Assembly (NCBI GenBank): GCA_963801985.1
Contig: CAWDGV010000012.1
Coordinates: forward strand, 248,001-312,000
Direction of reading: 5' to 3'
DNA length: 64,000 nt
From: JABDQZ01 sp963801985
Lineage (GTDB): Bacteria > Pseudomonadota > Gammaproteobacteria > Chromatiales > Chromatiaceae
Position 1 is the stretch's first letter. Every line of letters starts with the position of its first letter. A program made the position numbers and the translations under genes. Below the pieces are notes generated by a model. The model made no database searches and was not told the origin of the DNA. It was given only the letters and a program-made list of their open reading frames with translations. This document shows positions 1-7,954 of this stretch, piece by piece.

Positions 1-891
1 CTCAGGGCCAAGCGGCTGCTGGTTGCCCGTGATTACCAGGAATCGATTACTTACAGTTTCATCAGTCCGGAGATGGCGGAGTTAATGACGCCGGGCGAGG
101 AGCGCATTGAACTGTCCAATCCGATTTCAGCGGACATGGCCATCATGCGAGGTTCTTTATGGGCAGGTCTGGTTCAGGCCATGCAGCACAATGTCGCCCG
201 TCAGCAGAACCGGATTCGTTTGTTTGAATCAGGTCTCAGTTTTAAAAAAGAGGGTGAGATAAAACAACGGCCAATGTTTGCTGGGCTGGCCAGTGGTCCG
301 TTAGAGGCTGAGCAATGGGATGCCAATAAGCGTCAGGCCGATTTCTACGATTTGAAAGGTGACCTCGAGGCGGTGCTGACATTAACCGCTGATCCTGAAA
401 GTTTCAGCTTTGAATCGGCAGAGCATCCGGTATTGCACCCCGGTCAAACCGCACAAGTGCTGCGAAATGGCCAGGTAATTGGCTGGATTGGCATGTTGCA
501 TCCGCAACTGGAGAAAAAACTGGGTCTGGGTATGCGTGCCTACCTGTTCGAAGTTGAACTGGATGCATTAGCTGATGGCAAGCTGCCTGAATTTGAAGCG
601 TTATCACGTTTTCCTTCGATTCGTCGAGATTTGGCATTGGTTATGCATAAGGATCTGGAGTTCAGTAAAGTTGAAAAATGTGTCAAAAAAGCGTCATCAG
701 CAATTATTAAAGACATACGCTTATTTGATGTCTATACTGGGGATAATGTAGATTCTGGTCTAAAAAGTTTGGCTTTGAGCTTGATTTTACAGGATTCTTC
801 CAAGACACTAACTGACGATGAAGTCGAAAATGCGACAGCAGAAATACTGTCTGCATTGTCTTCTGAACTGAATGTTGAATTAAGAGATTAG
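1..891 (+). CDS. pheT: Phenylalanine-tRNA ligase beta subunit, C-terminal part
   Basis: The frame is open from base 1, so the gene starts outside the window and about the last 296 residues are seen. It charges tRNA-Phe with phenylalanine as an alpha2-beta2 complex in the cytoplasm. The first residues (DYQESITYSF) match the conserved core of the synthetase-like B domain. The last 95 or so residues, from LPEFEALSRFPSIRRD onward, are the ferredoxin-fold anticodon-binding domain. The stop is 17 bases before ihfA, the classic gammaproteobacterial pheT-ihfA order, so the two are probably co-transcribed. No defect is visible. Confidence 0.96.
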   Translation, partial: LRAKRLLVARDYQESITYSFISPEMAELMTPGEERIELSNPISADMAIMRGSLWAGLVQAMQHNVARQQNRIRLFESGLSFKKEGEIKQRPMFAGLASGPLEAEQWDANKRQADFYDLKGDLEAVLTLTADPESFSFESAEHPVLHPGQTAQVLRNGQVIGWIGMLHPQLEKKLGLGMRAYLFEVELDALADGKLPEFEALSRFPSIRRDLALVMHKDLEFSKVEKCVKKASSAIIKDIRLFDVYTGDNVDSGLKSLALSLILQDSSKTLTDDEVENATAEILSALSSELNVELRD

Positions 892-908
892 TTTAAGAGA
901 AAGACAAA

Positions 909-1211
909 ATGGCACTTACCAAAGCAGATATGGCAGAACGCCTGTTTGAGGAACTTGGCCTGAACAAACGTGAAGCCAAGGAAATGGTCGAAAAATTTTT
1001 TGAAGTCATTCGCATCTCTCTCGAAAATGGTGAGCAGGTCAAACTGTCCGGTTTTGGAAATTTTGACCTGAGAGAGAAAAAACAGCGTCCTGGCCGTAAC
1101 CCCAAAACCGGTGAAGAAATTCCAATTTCTGCCCGTCGCGTGGTGACTTTTAAAGCAGGACAGAAACTGAAACAAAGAGTTGAGGCATATGCTGGATCCG
1201 GGGCACAGTAG
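909..1211 (+). CDS. ihfA: Integration host factor subunit alpha
   Basis: A 100-residue HU/IHF-fold DNA-bending protein. With IHF-beta it makes sharp bends at specific sites in replication, recombination and sigma-54 promoter activation. Length is normal. The start MALTKADMAE, the central KLSGFGNFDLR and the beta-arm RPGRNPKTGEEIPI are diagnostic; NPKTG holds the proline that intercalates in the minor groove. The alpha rather than beta or HU assignment rests on position directly after pheT and on the KADMAERLFEELGLNKREAK start. A purine-rich stretch (AAGAGAAAG) just upstream serves as ribosome binding site. Confidence 0.97.
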   Translation: MALTKADMAERLFEELGLNKREAKEMVEKFFEVIRISLENGEQVKLSGFGNFDLREKKQRPGRNPKTGEEIPISARRVVTFKAGQKLKQRVEAYAGSGAQ

Positions 1212-1554
1212 TAGTAACGAAAATTTACCTGCCATACCAGGCAAACGTTATTTCACTATCGGTGAAGTAAGTGATCTGTGCGAGGTAAAACCGCACGTCC
1301 TACGTTATTGGGAGCAGGAATTTCCACAGTTAAAACCAGTTAAAAGACGTGGTAACCGTCGTTATTACCAGCGTCATGACGTATTAATGATTCGTCAGAT
1401 TCGCAGTTTGCTGTACGAGCAGGGCTTTACGATTGGTGGAGCACGTCAGCAATTATCCGGTGACGATGCCAAGATCGATCAGAATCAGAGCCAGCAGATC
1501 ATCAAGCAGCTGACATCCGAGCTTGAGGAAGTTTTGCAAATTCTGAAACGTTGA
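1189..1554 (+). CDS. MerR family transcriptional regulator
   Basis: A protein of about 121 residues with an N-terminal MerR winged helix (YFTIGEVSDLC, VLRYWEQEF, RRGNRRYY) and a short helical C-terminus that would make the dimer coil. I see no cysteine-based metal site, so the effector is unknown. The gene overlaps the end of ihfA by 23 bases. The ATG at 1189 was chosen because homologues start just before the PGKRYFTIGEV block and a GAGG lies directly upstream; a TTG at 1180 is possible. This gene follows ihfA in many gammaproteobacteria, and its target is generally not known. Confidence 0.9.
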   Translation: MLDPGHSSSNENLPAIPGKRYFTIGEVSDLCEVKPHVLRYWEQEFPQLKPVKRRGNRRYYQRHDVLMIRQIRSLLYEQGFTIGGARQQLSGDDAKIDQNQSQQIIKQLTSELEEVLQILKR

Positions 1555-1584
1555 AATAATATTTTCCACGAAAGTGGGTGGTGT

Positions 1585-1618
1585 AAAAGCCGGGAGCTAA
1601 TAAGCCCCGGCTTTTTTA
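1585..1618. terminator. Bidirectional rho-independent terminator
   Basis: AAAAGCCGGG pairs with CCCGGCTTTT around a loop of about 11 bases and is followed by a T run on the plus strand; the matching A run gives a T run on the minus strand too. It lies between the convergent merR-like gene and the lipoprotein gene and can end both transcripts. Confidence 0.85.
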
Positions 1619-1664
1619 TTGGACAATTTCCAGGCTGGTTCCGACAGCATGGGGCCTGTAGTTA

Positions 1665-2255
1665 CTACATTTGCAAGGTTGCGAGATTTCCTAAAGCCTG
1701 CCTGATTTCAGCGAGCGTAGGTGGCTGGGCATCCCATGGTGGTGCCAAGGCTCCACGACATGACAAGCGCATTATGTTGCTATCCTCACCTTCAAGGTAA
1801 AAATGCATACCCAGGTAAATATCTGAAGGGCTGTCATCTACTCCAGCAAGTAGAAGTCCCGGGATTTGTCCCTCGGAATCCAGGAATGCCAGATTAACAG
1901 TCTCGCCTGGATTAAAACGAACTACCTGTTCCAGGGTATTCTGAATCGAATGGATACGGTATGAGCCTGGATTGATGAACTGGAAATTATTGTCATCCCT
2001 TTTTCTCACCTCAAGATTGCAGTTGTGTTTGTAATGGTTAAATTGACTGACCACAATGCCATCCTGAATAAAGACCCGGGTGTTTTCCGGCTTTATGCTG
2101 ATTTGCTCATTAATGGTTAATGATGCTGTATCGGATAAGGGGACTCCGCCAATTGTGCGGGGTGATAGAGAAAAATTACAGGCGCTAAGTAATGCAAGAC
2201 TGGCAATGCCCGTCCATGTGATAAAACGACGCATGCTTGTGCTATTGAATGACAT
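1665..2255 (-). CDS. Predicted lipoprotein of unknown function
   Basis: A 196-residue protein with a lipoprotein signal: a basic start (MRRF), a hydrophobic stretch and a lipobox LLSAC, so mature protein would begin at Cys26 and sit in the envelope. The rest is mixed alpha/beta with no motif I recognise; two further cysteines (CNLEV and LSCRG regions) could form a disulfide. AGGAGAA lies six bases before the ATG at 2255; an internal ATG at residue 8 would also give a working signal peptide. Likely a single-gene unit ending at the bidirectional hairpin near 1.6 kb. Confidence 0.75.
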   Translation of the reverse strand: MSFNSTSMRRFITWTGIASLALLSACNFSLSPRTIGGVPLSDTASLTINEQISIKPENTRVFIQDGIVVSQFNHYKHNCNLEVRKRDDNNFQFINPGSYRIHSIQNTLEQVVRFNPGETVNLAFLDSEGQIPGLLLAGVDDSPSDIYLGMHFYLEGEDSNIMRLSCRGALAPPWDAQPPTLAEIRQALGNLATLQM

Positions 2256-2285
2256 GGCGGTTCTCCTGATATGAGGGCTGTCTAA

Positions 2286-2618
2286 CTAGTTCGTGAGCTG
2301 TTCATGCTGATAATGACCGTCATGAAATCCTGAGAAATACTCGTCAATCAACGGGTGCTTGACAGGAGCTTTGACTGTATCTGCTTCAAGGTTGCGCTCA
2401 GCAACATAAGTCATTTGGGCTGTATCATGCACCAGTACGTGATACCAGGGCTGATCCTTCGGGGGCCGGGATTGGGCAACCTTGTCATACCACTCTTCAG
2501 ATAATTGAAAATCCGCATCAACATCCACGATAACACCACGGTAATCAAACTTGCTGTGATGAATGATATCGCCAACTGAAAATTTTGCATTGCTGATAGC
2601 GGGTTTTGATTGATTCAT
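2286..2618 (-). CDS. hspQ: Heat shock protein HspQ (YccV-like)
   Basis: A 110-residue protein matching HspQ, first described as a hemimethylated-DNA-binding protein and later as a heat-shock protein and modulator of Lon proteolysis. The signature runs YRGVIVDVD, FQLSEEWYD, SRPPKDQPWYHVLVH and TYVAERNLE, followed by a C-terminal DEYFSGFHDGHY segment. Length fits the family (about 105-120). AGGAGAGG precedes the ATG with good spacing. No convincing heat-shock (sigma-32) promoter could be picked out in the 300 bases upstream. Confidence 0.93.
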   Translation of the reverse strand: MNQSKPAISNAKFSVGDIIHHSKFDYRGVIVDVDADFQLSEEWYDKVAQSRPPKDQPWYHVLVHDTAQMTYVAERNLEADTVKAPVKHPLIDEYFSGFHDGHYQHEQLTN

Positions 2619-2874
2619 GTTGGCCCTCTCCTGTGGCAGAAACTACTTCTAATATTAATCTGACAACATCGGCAAATATATGTTGCAGATTGCGCGATTT
2701 AATTTACTAATATTCGGTAAGGCTGACAGCCAGGCCTCCCGGTGATGTCTTTTTGTACTTGTGAGACATTTCCATATTAAAGAATTTTAGTGACTTTTTT
2801 CAGTGGGAAAAACCAGCTACGGCTTGTGTGGGATTCACTTTGGGCCATTTATAGGCTTAATGCTAAACGCGGCA

Positions 2875-2903
2875 TTGAGCTTCCGGGCTGGAAACAGTAG
2901 AAT
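2875..2903 (+). promoter_or_regulatory. Sigma-70 promoter of tRNA-Pro
   Basis: TTGAGC (2875-2880) and TAGAAT (2898-2903) are separated by exactly 17 bases, and the -10 box is followed by a GC-rich stretch (TGCGCGC), as in promoters under stringent control. The predicted start lies a few bases before the tRNA at 2916. Confidence 0.7.
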
Positions 2904-2915
2904 TGCGCGCTTATT

Positions 2916-2992
2916 CGGAGCGTAGCGCAGCTTGGTAGCGCACCACAATGGGGTTGTGGGGGTCGAAGGTTCAAATCCTTTCGCTCCGACCA
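2916..2992 (+). tRNA. proL: tRNA-Pro (anticodon GGG)
   Basis: A complete 77-base tRNA with encoded CCA. Acceptor CGGAGCG pairs with CGCTCCG, the D arm is GCGC...GCGC, and the anticodon stem CCACA/TGTGG encloses the loop ATGGGGT. This puts T at position 33 and GGG at 34-36, reading CCC (and CCU by wobble). The T arm GAAGG/CCTTT has one G-T pair. The body closely matches enterobacterial proL. It has its own promoter and terminator, so it is a single-gene unit. Confidence 0.95.
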
Positions 2993-3000
2993 ATTAAAAT

Positions 3001-3032
3001 AAGCACTTACAGTTAGGCTGAAGTGCTTTTTT
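3001..3032 (+). terminator. Rho-independent terminator after tRNA-Pro
   Basis: AAGCACTT and AAGTGCTT form an 8-bp stem around a 12-base loop, followed by six T. It starts eight bases after the tRNA CCA end. The T run overlaps the stop codon of the convergent DUF3465 gene. Confidence 0.85.
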
Positions 3033-3465
3033 ATTGGTAAGTCTGACCCTGGTGCTTTAACCAGCCTCCGGTATGAAGATTGTTTGGGTCATGATGGGTC
3101 CAGTGGATGACTCCTCCTTTGGCGTTCCATTCATATTCTCCATAAAACTCAACTGTATCGCCTTTGCCGAGATTTCTGATTCTGGGGGCCAGGTCTATAT
3201 TGTGCGCCACCAGTACAGTCTTGCTGTTAGCCAGTTTCAAGATGAACTTCTGATGTCTTGATCCATCATTGTCATCGGCCAATAACCGGCTGACAATACC
3301 TTTGCCCTGAACCTGGATATTACTTTGTCGATTTGCATAGGCAGTTTGCACTGAACCGGTTGAGCGTTCAGCCTCATGTAGCTGGGTCGATTCAAACAGG
3401 TTAGTTTCCTGGGAAACTGTGTAAGCTATTACGATAGCTATAATGACTGGAAACAGTTTTTTCAT
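3031..3465 (-). CDS. DUF3465 domain secreted protein
   Basis: A 144-residue protein with an N-terminal signal sequence or anchor (MKKLFPVIIAIVIAYTV) and a C-terminal domain of about 90 residues starting at the QGKGIVSRLLADD region. Blocks such as SRHQKFILKL, VAHNIDLAPRI, GDTVEFYGEYEWN and GGVIHWTHHDP are typical of the DUF3465 family, which looks like a small OB-type beta barrel. Its biochemical role is not established. The start is close to and divergent from the next gene; both promoters would have to lie in overlapping sequence. It ends inside the tRNA terminator. Confidence 0.85.
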   Translation of the reverse strand: MKKLFPVIIAIVIAYTVSQETNLFESTQLHEAERSTGSVQTAYANRQSNIQVQGKGIVSRLLADDNDGSRHQKFILKLANSKTVLVAHNIDLAPRIRNLGKGDTVEFYGEYEWNAKGGVIHWTHHDPNNLHTGGWLKHQGQTYQ

Positions 3466-3484
3466 GGGTGTCTCATCAAGGGTT

Positions 3485-4474
3485 ATGGGTAAAATGAATT
3501 TTCAGCCTGATTTTAATACACTGGACCGCTTTTCCGTATGGCTGGGCCTGTTGCAGATTACAGCATTGCTTGTCTTTTGCCTGAGTATTATCAGCCTGGG
3601 TGGTTTTTCCTACTGGATACTCGAGCTGACGTCTCATTTCAGGCTGTTGTATCTCCTGGGTGCCCTGGTCTGTTTTCTATTGTTCCTGCTTATCCGGCAC
3701 TATCTGTCAGCGCTTACCATGTTTCTACTATTGATTATCAATATTTTCAGTGTTGCTCCGATTTTTTCAATAGTTGAAGAAGCCAGGGCAGGCGAATTTT
3801 CGCCAACACTGAAAATTTTTCACAGTAATGTCTACAGTCAAAACCGGGAATATCATTTGCTGCTGGATGCGGTTGCATTTGAAAATCCGGATATTGTAAT
3901 ACTGCAGGAAGTGACGCCACTTTGGGAAAAAAACTTATCCTTACTAGTGGAAGACTATCCTTATCAGAAAGTGGTAGCCAGGGAGGGGAATTTTGGTATT
4001 GCCATTTTGACCAAGCTACTTATGGTGGATCTTGAGGTGGTCGATCTCGCTGATATAGGGCTGCCTTCAATCCAGGCAACAATTCACCTGGATAACCAGC
4101 CGGTCAGGTTGTTGACTACGCATCCTTTGCCTCCGGTGACGCCATTACTAAAACAGCAGCGTGATCGCCAGTTAAATGCAGTGGCTGATTTTGTGATGCA
4201 TCAGCCACTGCCGGTTATTGTCGTTGGTGATTTGAACGTTACCCACTGGTCACCCGATTATTATTCACTGGTAGAAAAAACCGGACTCATCAATGCTCGC
4301 CAGGGATGGGGTATTTTACCTACCTGGCCAGGTAAACTCTCCGGTATCGGCTTGCCCATTGATCACTTGCTGCATTCTGAGCCATTGCAAGTGAAGGCTA
4401 TTCACACTTATCCGCATGTCGGTTCGGATCATTTGCCCCTGGTTGTCGAGTTGAGCCTTAAAAAAACAACTTAA
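3485..4474 (+). CDS. Membrane-anchored endonuclease/exonuclease/phosphatase (EEP) family protein
   Basis: About 329 residues. Three hydrophobic segments fill the first 95 residues, then a C-terminal EEP domain probably faces the periplasm. Catalytic signatures are visible: IFHSNVYSQN (metal-site Asn), DIVILQEV (metal-ligand Glu), GDLNVTHWSP (catalytic Asp/Asn) and VGSDHLPL (general-base His). Members cleave phosphodiesters in DNA, RNA, inositol phosphates or lipids; the substrate cannot be read here. An ATG at 3443 would overlap the divergent neighbour by 23 bases, so I chose 3485 (MGKMNF); 3494 is also possible. Confidence 0.85.
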   Translation: MGKMNFQPDFNTLDRFSVWLGLLQITALLVFCLSIISLGGFSYWILELTSHFRLLYLLGALVCFLLFLLIRHYLSALTMFLLLIINIFSVAPIFSIVEEARAGEFSPTLKIFHSNVYSQNREYHLLLDAVAFENPDIVILQEVTPLWEKNLSLLVEDYPYQKVVAREGNFGIAILTKLLMVDLEVVDLADIGLPSIQATIHLDNQPVRLLTTHPLPPVTPLLKQQRDRQLNAVADFVMHQPLPVIVVGDLNVTHWSPDYYSLVEKTGLINARQGWGILPTWPGKLSGIGLPIDHLLHSEPLQVKAIHTYPHVGSDHLPLVVELSLKKTT

Positions 4475-4698
4475 TCCATGCTTTCCATTTGTATCCAAAC
4501 ATAAAAAATTCGGTTGAATTGTATATTGGGGCCTGATTAAAGATTTTAAGTCACTTGCCGCTATCTAGATGACGGTTAGGTCGTTTTTGTATCTATTGCC
4601 CGATCTTGCTGATTTAAATTAACGAATAAAGAAAAATCGTCATCAATACTCAAAAAACAAAACAGTTTTACGAATTTCTGCACAAGCAGATTCTGGTC

Positions 4699-6501
4699 AT
4701 GCTTGGACTTTCTTTGGGGCCAGGCCTTGGCTACATTTTGCTTGGTATTATCCAGGAAGTTGCAGTCCGCTCAGTTGCCTGGTACCTGGCTTTACTGACA
4801 GTTTCGGTCTGGGGATATCGTCTCTACAGAGATTATAATTTCAGTTCCATGAGTCATCAAGGCCTGGCCGACTGGTATCGGCAGGCGAGTTATTTTTATT
4901 ACACCATTTTTACACTCTGGACAGTTATCTTCCTGTTATTCGTACCCCTGCATCAAACAGGACTGCATTATGTAGCCATATTTACCCAGATCGGTGCGTC
5001 AGTTGTTGCTTCGTCCCTGTTGTTCAGTGATCGCCGGTTGTTTGTGCCGATTATCCTGATCCTGATGATTCCCCTTATCTTGTATTTTTCCCAGGTGGGG
5101 ACCTGGTATGGCTATGTACTGACAATTTTCAGCAGTATCTTTCTCTGGGTGCTTTACTACGCTTCTTCGAGCAGTAACAAACTCATTGAGAAAACCAATT
5201 ACCAGGCTGCGCATGACCAGTTAACCGGTTTATATAACCGAAATTACTTCATTGATGTCATGCAGCGCGTGGTTAATACGTTGAAAAGCAATGGTGGTTA
5301 TAGCAGCCTGTTGCTGATTGACCTGGATCATTTCAAAACGATCAATGACTCTCTTGGACATGATGTTGGCGATATTATGCTCAAGGAAGTCGCTCGAAGG
5401 ATGAACGAAATTGTGCCTAGAGATGCTGTCATTGCCCGTATGGGGGGTGATGAGTTTATTATAGTAGGCGGTATCTGTGCTGATCATGATGTCTGTTTCG
5501 AACGGGCCATGAGCATAGCTGAAGATCTCAGGGAAGTTTTAAAGCAGGCATATCATATCGATAAACATGATCTTTATATCAGTGCCAGTATTGGCATGAG
5601 CCTCATGCATAATCCTGATCAGGATGCCAGCCAATACATCAAGGAAGCTGATATTGCGATGTATGAGGTTAAGGACAAAGGCCGCGATGGTGTCGTGGTG
5701 TTTGGTGATGAAGTGGCAGAGCGGGTTGAAAGAAACCTGGAAATAGAAAGGCTGCTGCACAATGCGTTAAATAACAAGGAATTTATCCTGAATTATCAGC
5801 CACAGTTTAATAAGGCTCATAAGATCGAGGGTTGTGAAGTATTGCTGCGCTGGAATAGTGAAGAACTGGGTGCTGTTCCTCCGGCCGAATTTATTCCTAT
5901 CGCTGAAAAGACTGGGCTGATTATCGAGATTGGTAATTTCGTTATTGAAGAGTCGTTTAAAGTATTGCGTGATTGGCATGCGCAGGACATTAATCTTAAA
6001 CAAATATCGATCAATGTCAGCATGCGGCAATTTTTTTATCATGGTTTTAAAAATGACGTCGAACGTCTGAGTCAGAAATATCTGGATAAAGAGTTAAGGA
6101 ATAAAATTGTTTTTGAATTGACTGAAAGTGTTATGGCTGAGGAGTTGGATACGCTGGTCGAAATTATGGAAAGTATGAAAAACAATGGTTTTTCATTTTC
6201 CATTGATGATTTTGGTACCGGCTATTCTTCCTTGAGTTACCTCAGGAAAGTGCCGTTGGATGAAATCAAAATAGATCGTTCGTTTATCGAGGAATTGACT
6301 GAAAATACCAGTGACCAGTCCATGATTGAAATGATACTGAATCTCTCCAAGGTGTTTGGCCTTAAGGTCGTGGCTGAAGGTATCGAAACCCAGGAGCAGG
6401 AAGATATTCTTGTCCAGGGTAACTGTGACTTGCTGCAAGGCTATTTGCTGTCAAGGCCGGTCAGTCGGGAGCAGTTTGAAGCGCTTTATGCCAGCCAGTA
6501 A
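4699..6501 (+). CDS. Membrane GGDEF-EAL protein (c-di-GMP turnover)
   Basis: A 600-residue protein with five to six membrane helices (residues 1-160), a GGDEF domain (start HDQLTGLYNR near 171; intact MGGDEF near 248) and an EAL domain from about 345. The EAL signature reads EVL, an accepted variant, and the other catalytic elements are present: ISINVS, ELTES, DDFGTGYSS near 503, EIKIDRS, VAEGIE and LQGY. Both cyclase and phosphodiesterase activity are therefore possible. The ATG at 4699 has no good ribosome binding site, and the frame stays open and protein-like back to 4630 without an ATG, GTG or TTG; see findings. Confidence 0.9.
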   Translation: MLGLSLGPGLGYILLGIIQEVAVRSVAWYLALLTVSVWGYRLYRDYNFSSMSHQGLADWYRQASYFYYTIFTLWTVIFLLFVPLHQTGLHYVAIFTQIGASVVASSLLFSDRRLFVPIILILMIPLILYFSQVGTWYGYVLTIFSSIFLWVLYYASSSSNKLIEKTNYQAAHDQLTGLYNRNYFIDVMQRVVNTLKSNGGYSSLLLIDLDHFKTINDSLGHDVGDIMLKEVARRMNEIVPRDAVIARMGGDEFIIVGGICADHDVCFERAMSIAEDLREVLKQAYHIDKHDLYISASIGMSLMHNPDQDASQYIKEADIAMYEVKDKGRDGVVVFGDEVAERVERNLEIERLLHNALNNKEFILNYQPQFNKAHKIEGCEVLLRWNSEELGAVPPAEFIPIAEKTGLIIEIGNFVIEESFKVLRDWHAQDINLKQISINVSMRQFFYHGFKNDVERLSQKYLDKELRNKIVFELTESVMAEELDTLVEIMESMKNNGFSFSIDDFGTGYSSLSYLRKVPLDEIKIDRSFIEELTENTSDQSMIEMILNLSKVFGLKVVAEGIETQEQEDILVQGNCDLLQGYLLSRPVSREQFEALYASQ

Positions 6502-6549
6502 AAAAGTTATATGGCTTCTCAAATCCAGCTGGGGCAATGTTTTGGATTG

Positions 6550-7449
6550 TCAGTCATCCTGTAGATGGTAACGGTTGCGGCCAGATTTTTTTGCTTCGTA
6601 CATGCTGATATCTGCTTTGTGAAGCAGTTCTTTGACTGAACGGCCATCTCTTGGGAAAAGAGTAATGCCAATACTGGCAGAAATGTTCAGTTCGTAATCC
6701 TCAATTTTAAAAGCTGAGTTTAATGACTGTAATAGCTTCTCGGCAATTACATTAATATCTTCAGTCTTGTCGATATCTTCAAGGATGATGACAAACTCAT
6801 CCCCTCCGAAACGTGCCACGGTGTCCTGCTTCCGGCGTGAAGTCTGTAAACGCTGTGCAACATGTCTGAGTAACTTGTCACCGACAACATGGCCCAGAGA
6901 GTCATTAACCTGCTTAAAGTCGTCAAGATCAAGAAACAAAAGCGCACCGAACCGGTTATGCCTTTTGGCACGGGTAATAGCCTGTTGCAGCCTGTCTTCG
7001 AGCATGGTTCGGTTGGGCAGACGGGTCAATATGTCGTGAGTTGCCATGTACTCAAGCTTTTGGCGGGAATTCCTGACTTCGGTTATGTCGGTTAACAGGC
7101 CAACAAAATATTCAATTTCGCCCTGGTCATTACGTAAGGTATCCAGACTTAAAAGAATGTGAATTTCACCACCCTGTTTTTTGTGTACAGTGACTTCGCG
7201 ACGAAAGTGATCTGCATTATGAGCAATATCGCAGATTTCCTTACAGGCATTTTCATCCAGTTCGTGGCGTAAAAAGCCTTCTCCCTCATTGACAAGTTCG
7301 TCACAGCTAAAGCCGGTAATTTTTTCCATGGAGGGGTTGGCGTAAAGGACTTTTTTATCATTTCTGACGATAACCATGCCTTCCGAGGCGGACTGCATTA
7401 CCATATCCAGTAATTGCGCGCGATGGTGGATCTGGTCGGTCTGTGTCAT
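6550..7449 (-). CDS. PAS-domain diguanylate cyclase
   Basis: A 299-residue soluble protein with one PAS sensor domain (about 10-130: ASEGMVIVRNDKKVLYANP, FSCDEL, a PAC motif ending GLLTDITEVR) and a GGDEF domain (from HDILTRLPNR; intact FGGDEF near 213; ISASIGITLFP, ADISMYEAK). It would make c-di-GMP in response to a small ligand or redox cue bound by PAS; no cofactor residue can be assigned. No TM segment. It converges on the GGDEF-EAL gene and lies downstream of the HlyD operon in the same direction, separated by about 160 bases. Confidence 0.92.
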   Translation of the reverse strand: MTQTDQIHHRAQLLDMVMQSASEGMVIVRNDKKVLYANPSMEKITGFSCDELVNEGEGFLRHELDENACKEICDIAHNADHFRREVTVHKKQGGEIHILLSLDTLRNDQGEIEYFVGLLTDITEVRNSRQKLEYMATHDILTRLPNRTMLEDRLQQAITRAKRHNRFGALLFLDLDDFKQVNDSLGHVVGDKLLRHVAQRLQTSRRKQDTVARFGGDEFVIILEDIDKTEDINVIAEKLLQSLNSAFKIEDYELNISASIGITLFPRDGRSVKELLHKADISMYEAKKSGRNRYHLQDD

Positions 7450-7606
7450 GGATTCTTCCCTGATTTTTTGTATTCCATTTACAAGCAGGAATTTATTTAA
7501 ATTATTATTCTCTGATAATAACTTATGCTCTTGAGTAGGGGTAATTTTCCAACCTGTTTTTTAGAAATTAAATTCTCTTTTTTCTTCGATCGACAAGTCC
7601 AAGGCG

Positions 7607-7945
7607 TTAGCTTTTGCCGTATTTTTCTACGAATTCCACAACATCAGTGGGACAGATGGCCTGGTTGCCACAGACTTTTTTTACAGCGACGTAGTCAAGT
7701 GCCTCGAGAAGCCTTTGCTGAACATTTTCGGATGCTTTAATGGGTTGATTGGATGCATCAGTCCAGCGATCCAGCTTCAGGTGGTGGGTATTTGAGCTTA
7801 CCTGGCAAACCAGGCTGGCCTGGCCGGTAATGCCAGATTCAAGATCTCTAATGGGTACGAGGACTTTGAAATCGCCATCGTCGTTGCTTGAACTAAATTG
7901 ACAGTGTTTACAGTCGACTTCAATGTCGTTTTTTTTCAGGCTCAT
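7607..7945 (-). CDS. Small CxxC protein, unknown function
   Basis: A 112-residue soluble protein not assigned to a family. It begins MSLKKNDIEVDCKHCQF, so a CxxC pair at residues 12-15 could bind zinc or be redox active; three further cysteines occur (VCQV, VCGN, ICPT). No signal peptide or TM segment. It starts nine bases after the HlyD-adaptor stop and is the last gene of the exporter run, so a role with that exporter or its signal input is inferred only from position. Confidence 0.7.
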   Translation of the reverse strand: MSLKKNDIEVDCKHCQFSSSNDDGDFKVLVPIRDLESGITGQASLVCQVSSNTHHLKLDRWTDASNQPIKASENVQQRLLEALDYVAVKKVCGNQAICPTDVVEFVEKYGKS

Positions 7946-7954
7946 ATTGTTTTG

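Noticed and set aside
888..1244. Open frames on the minus strand opposite ihfA
   Set aside because: They lie fully within a clear IHF-alpha gene and have no ribosome binding site or recognisable protein.
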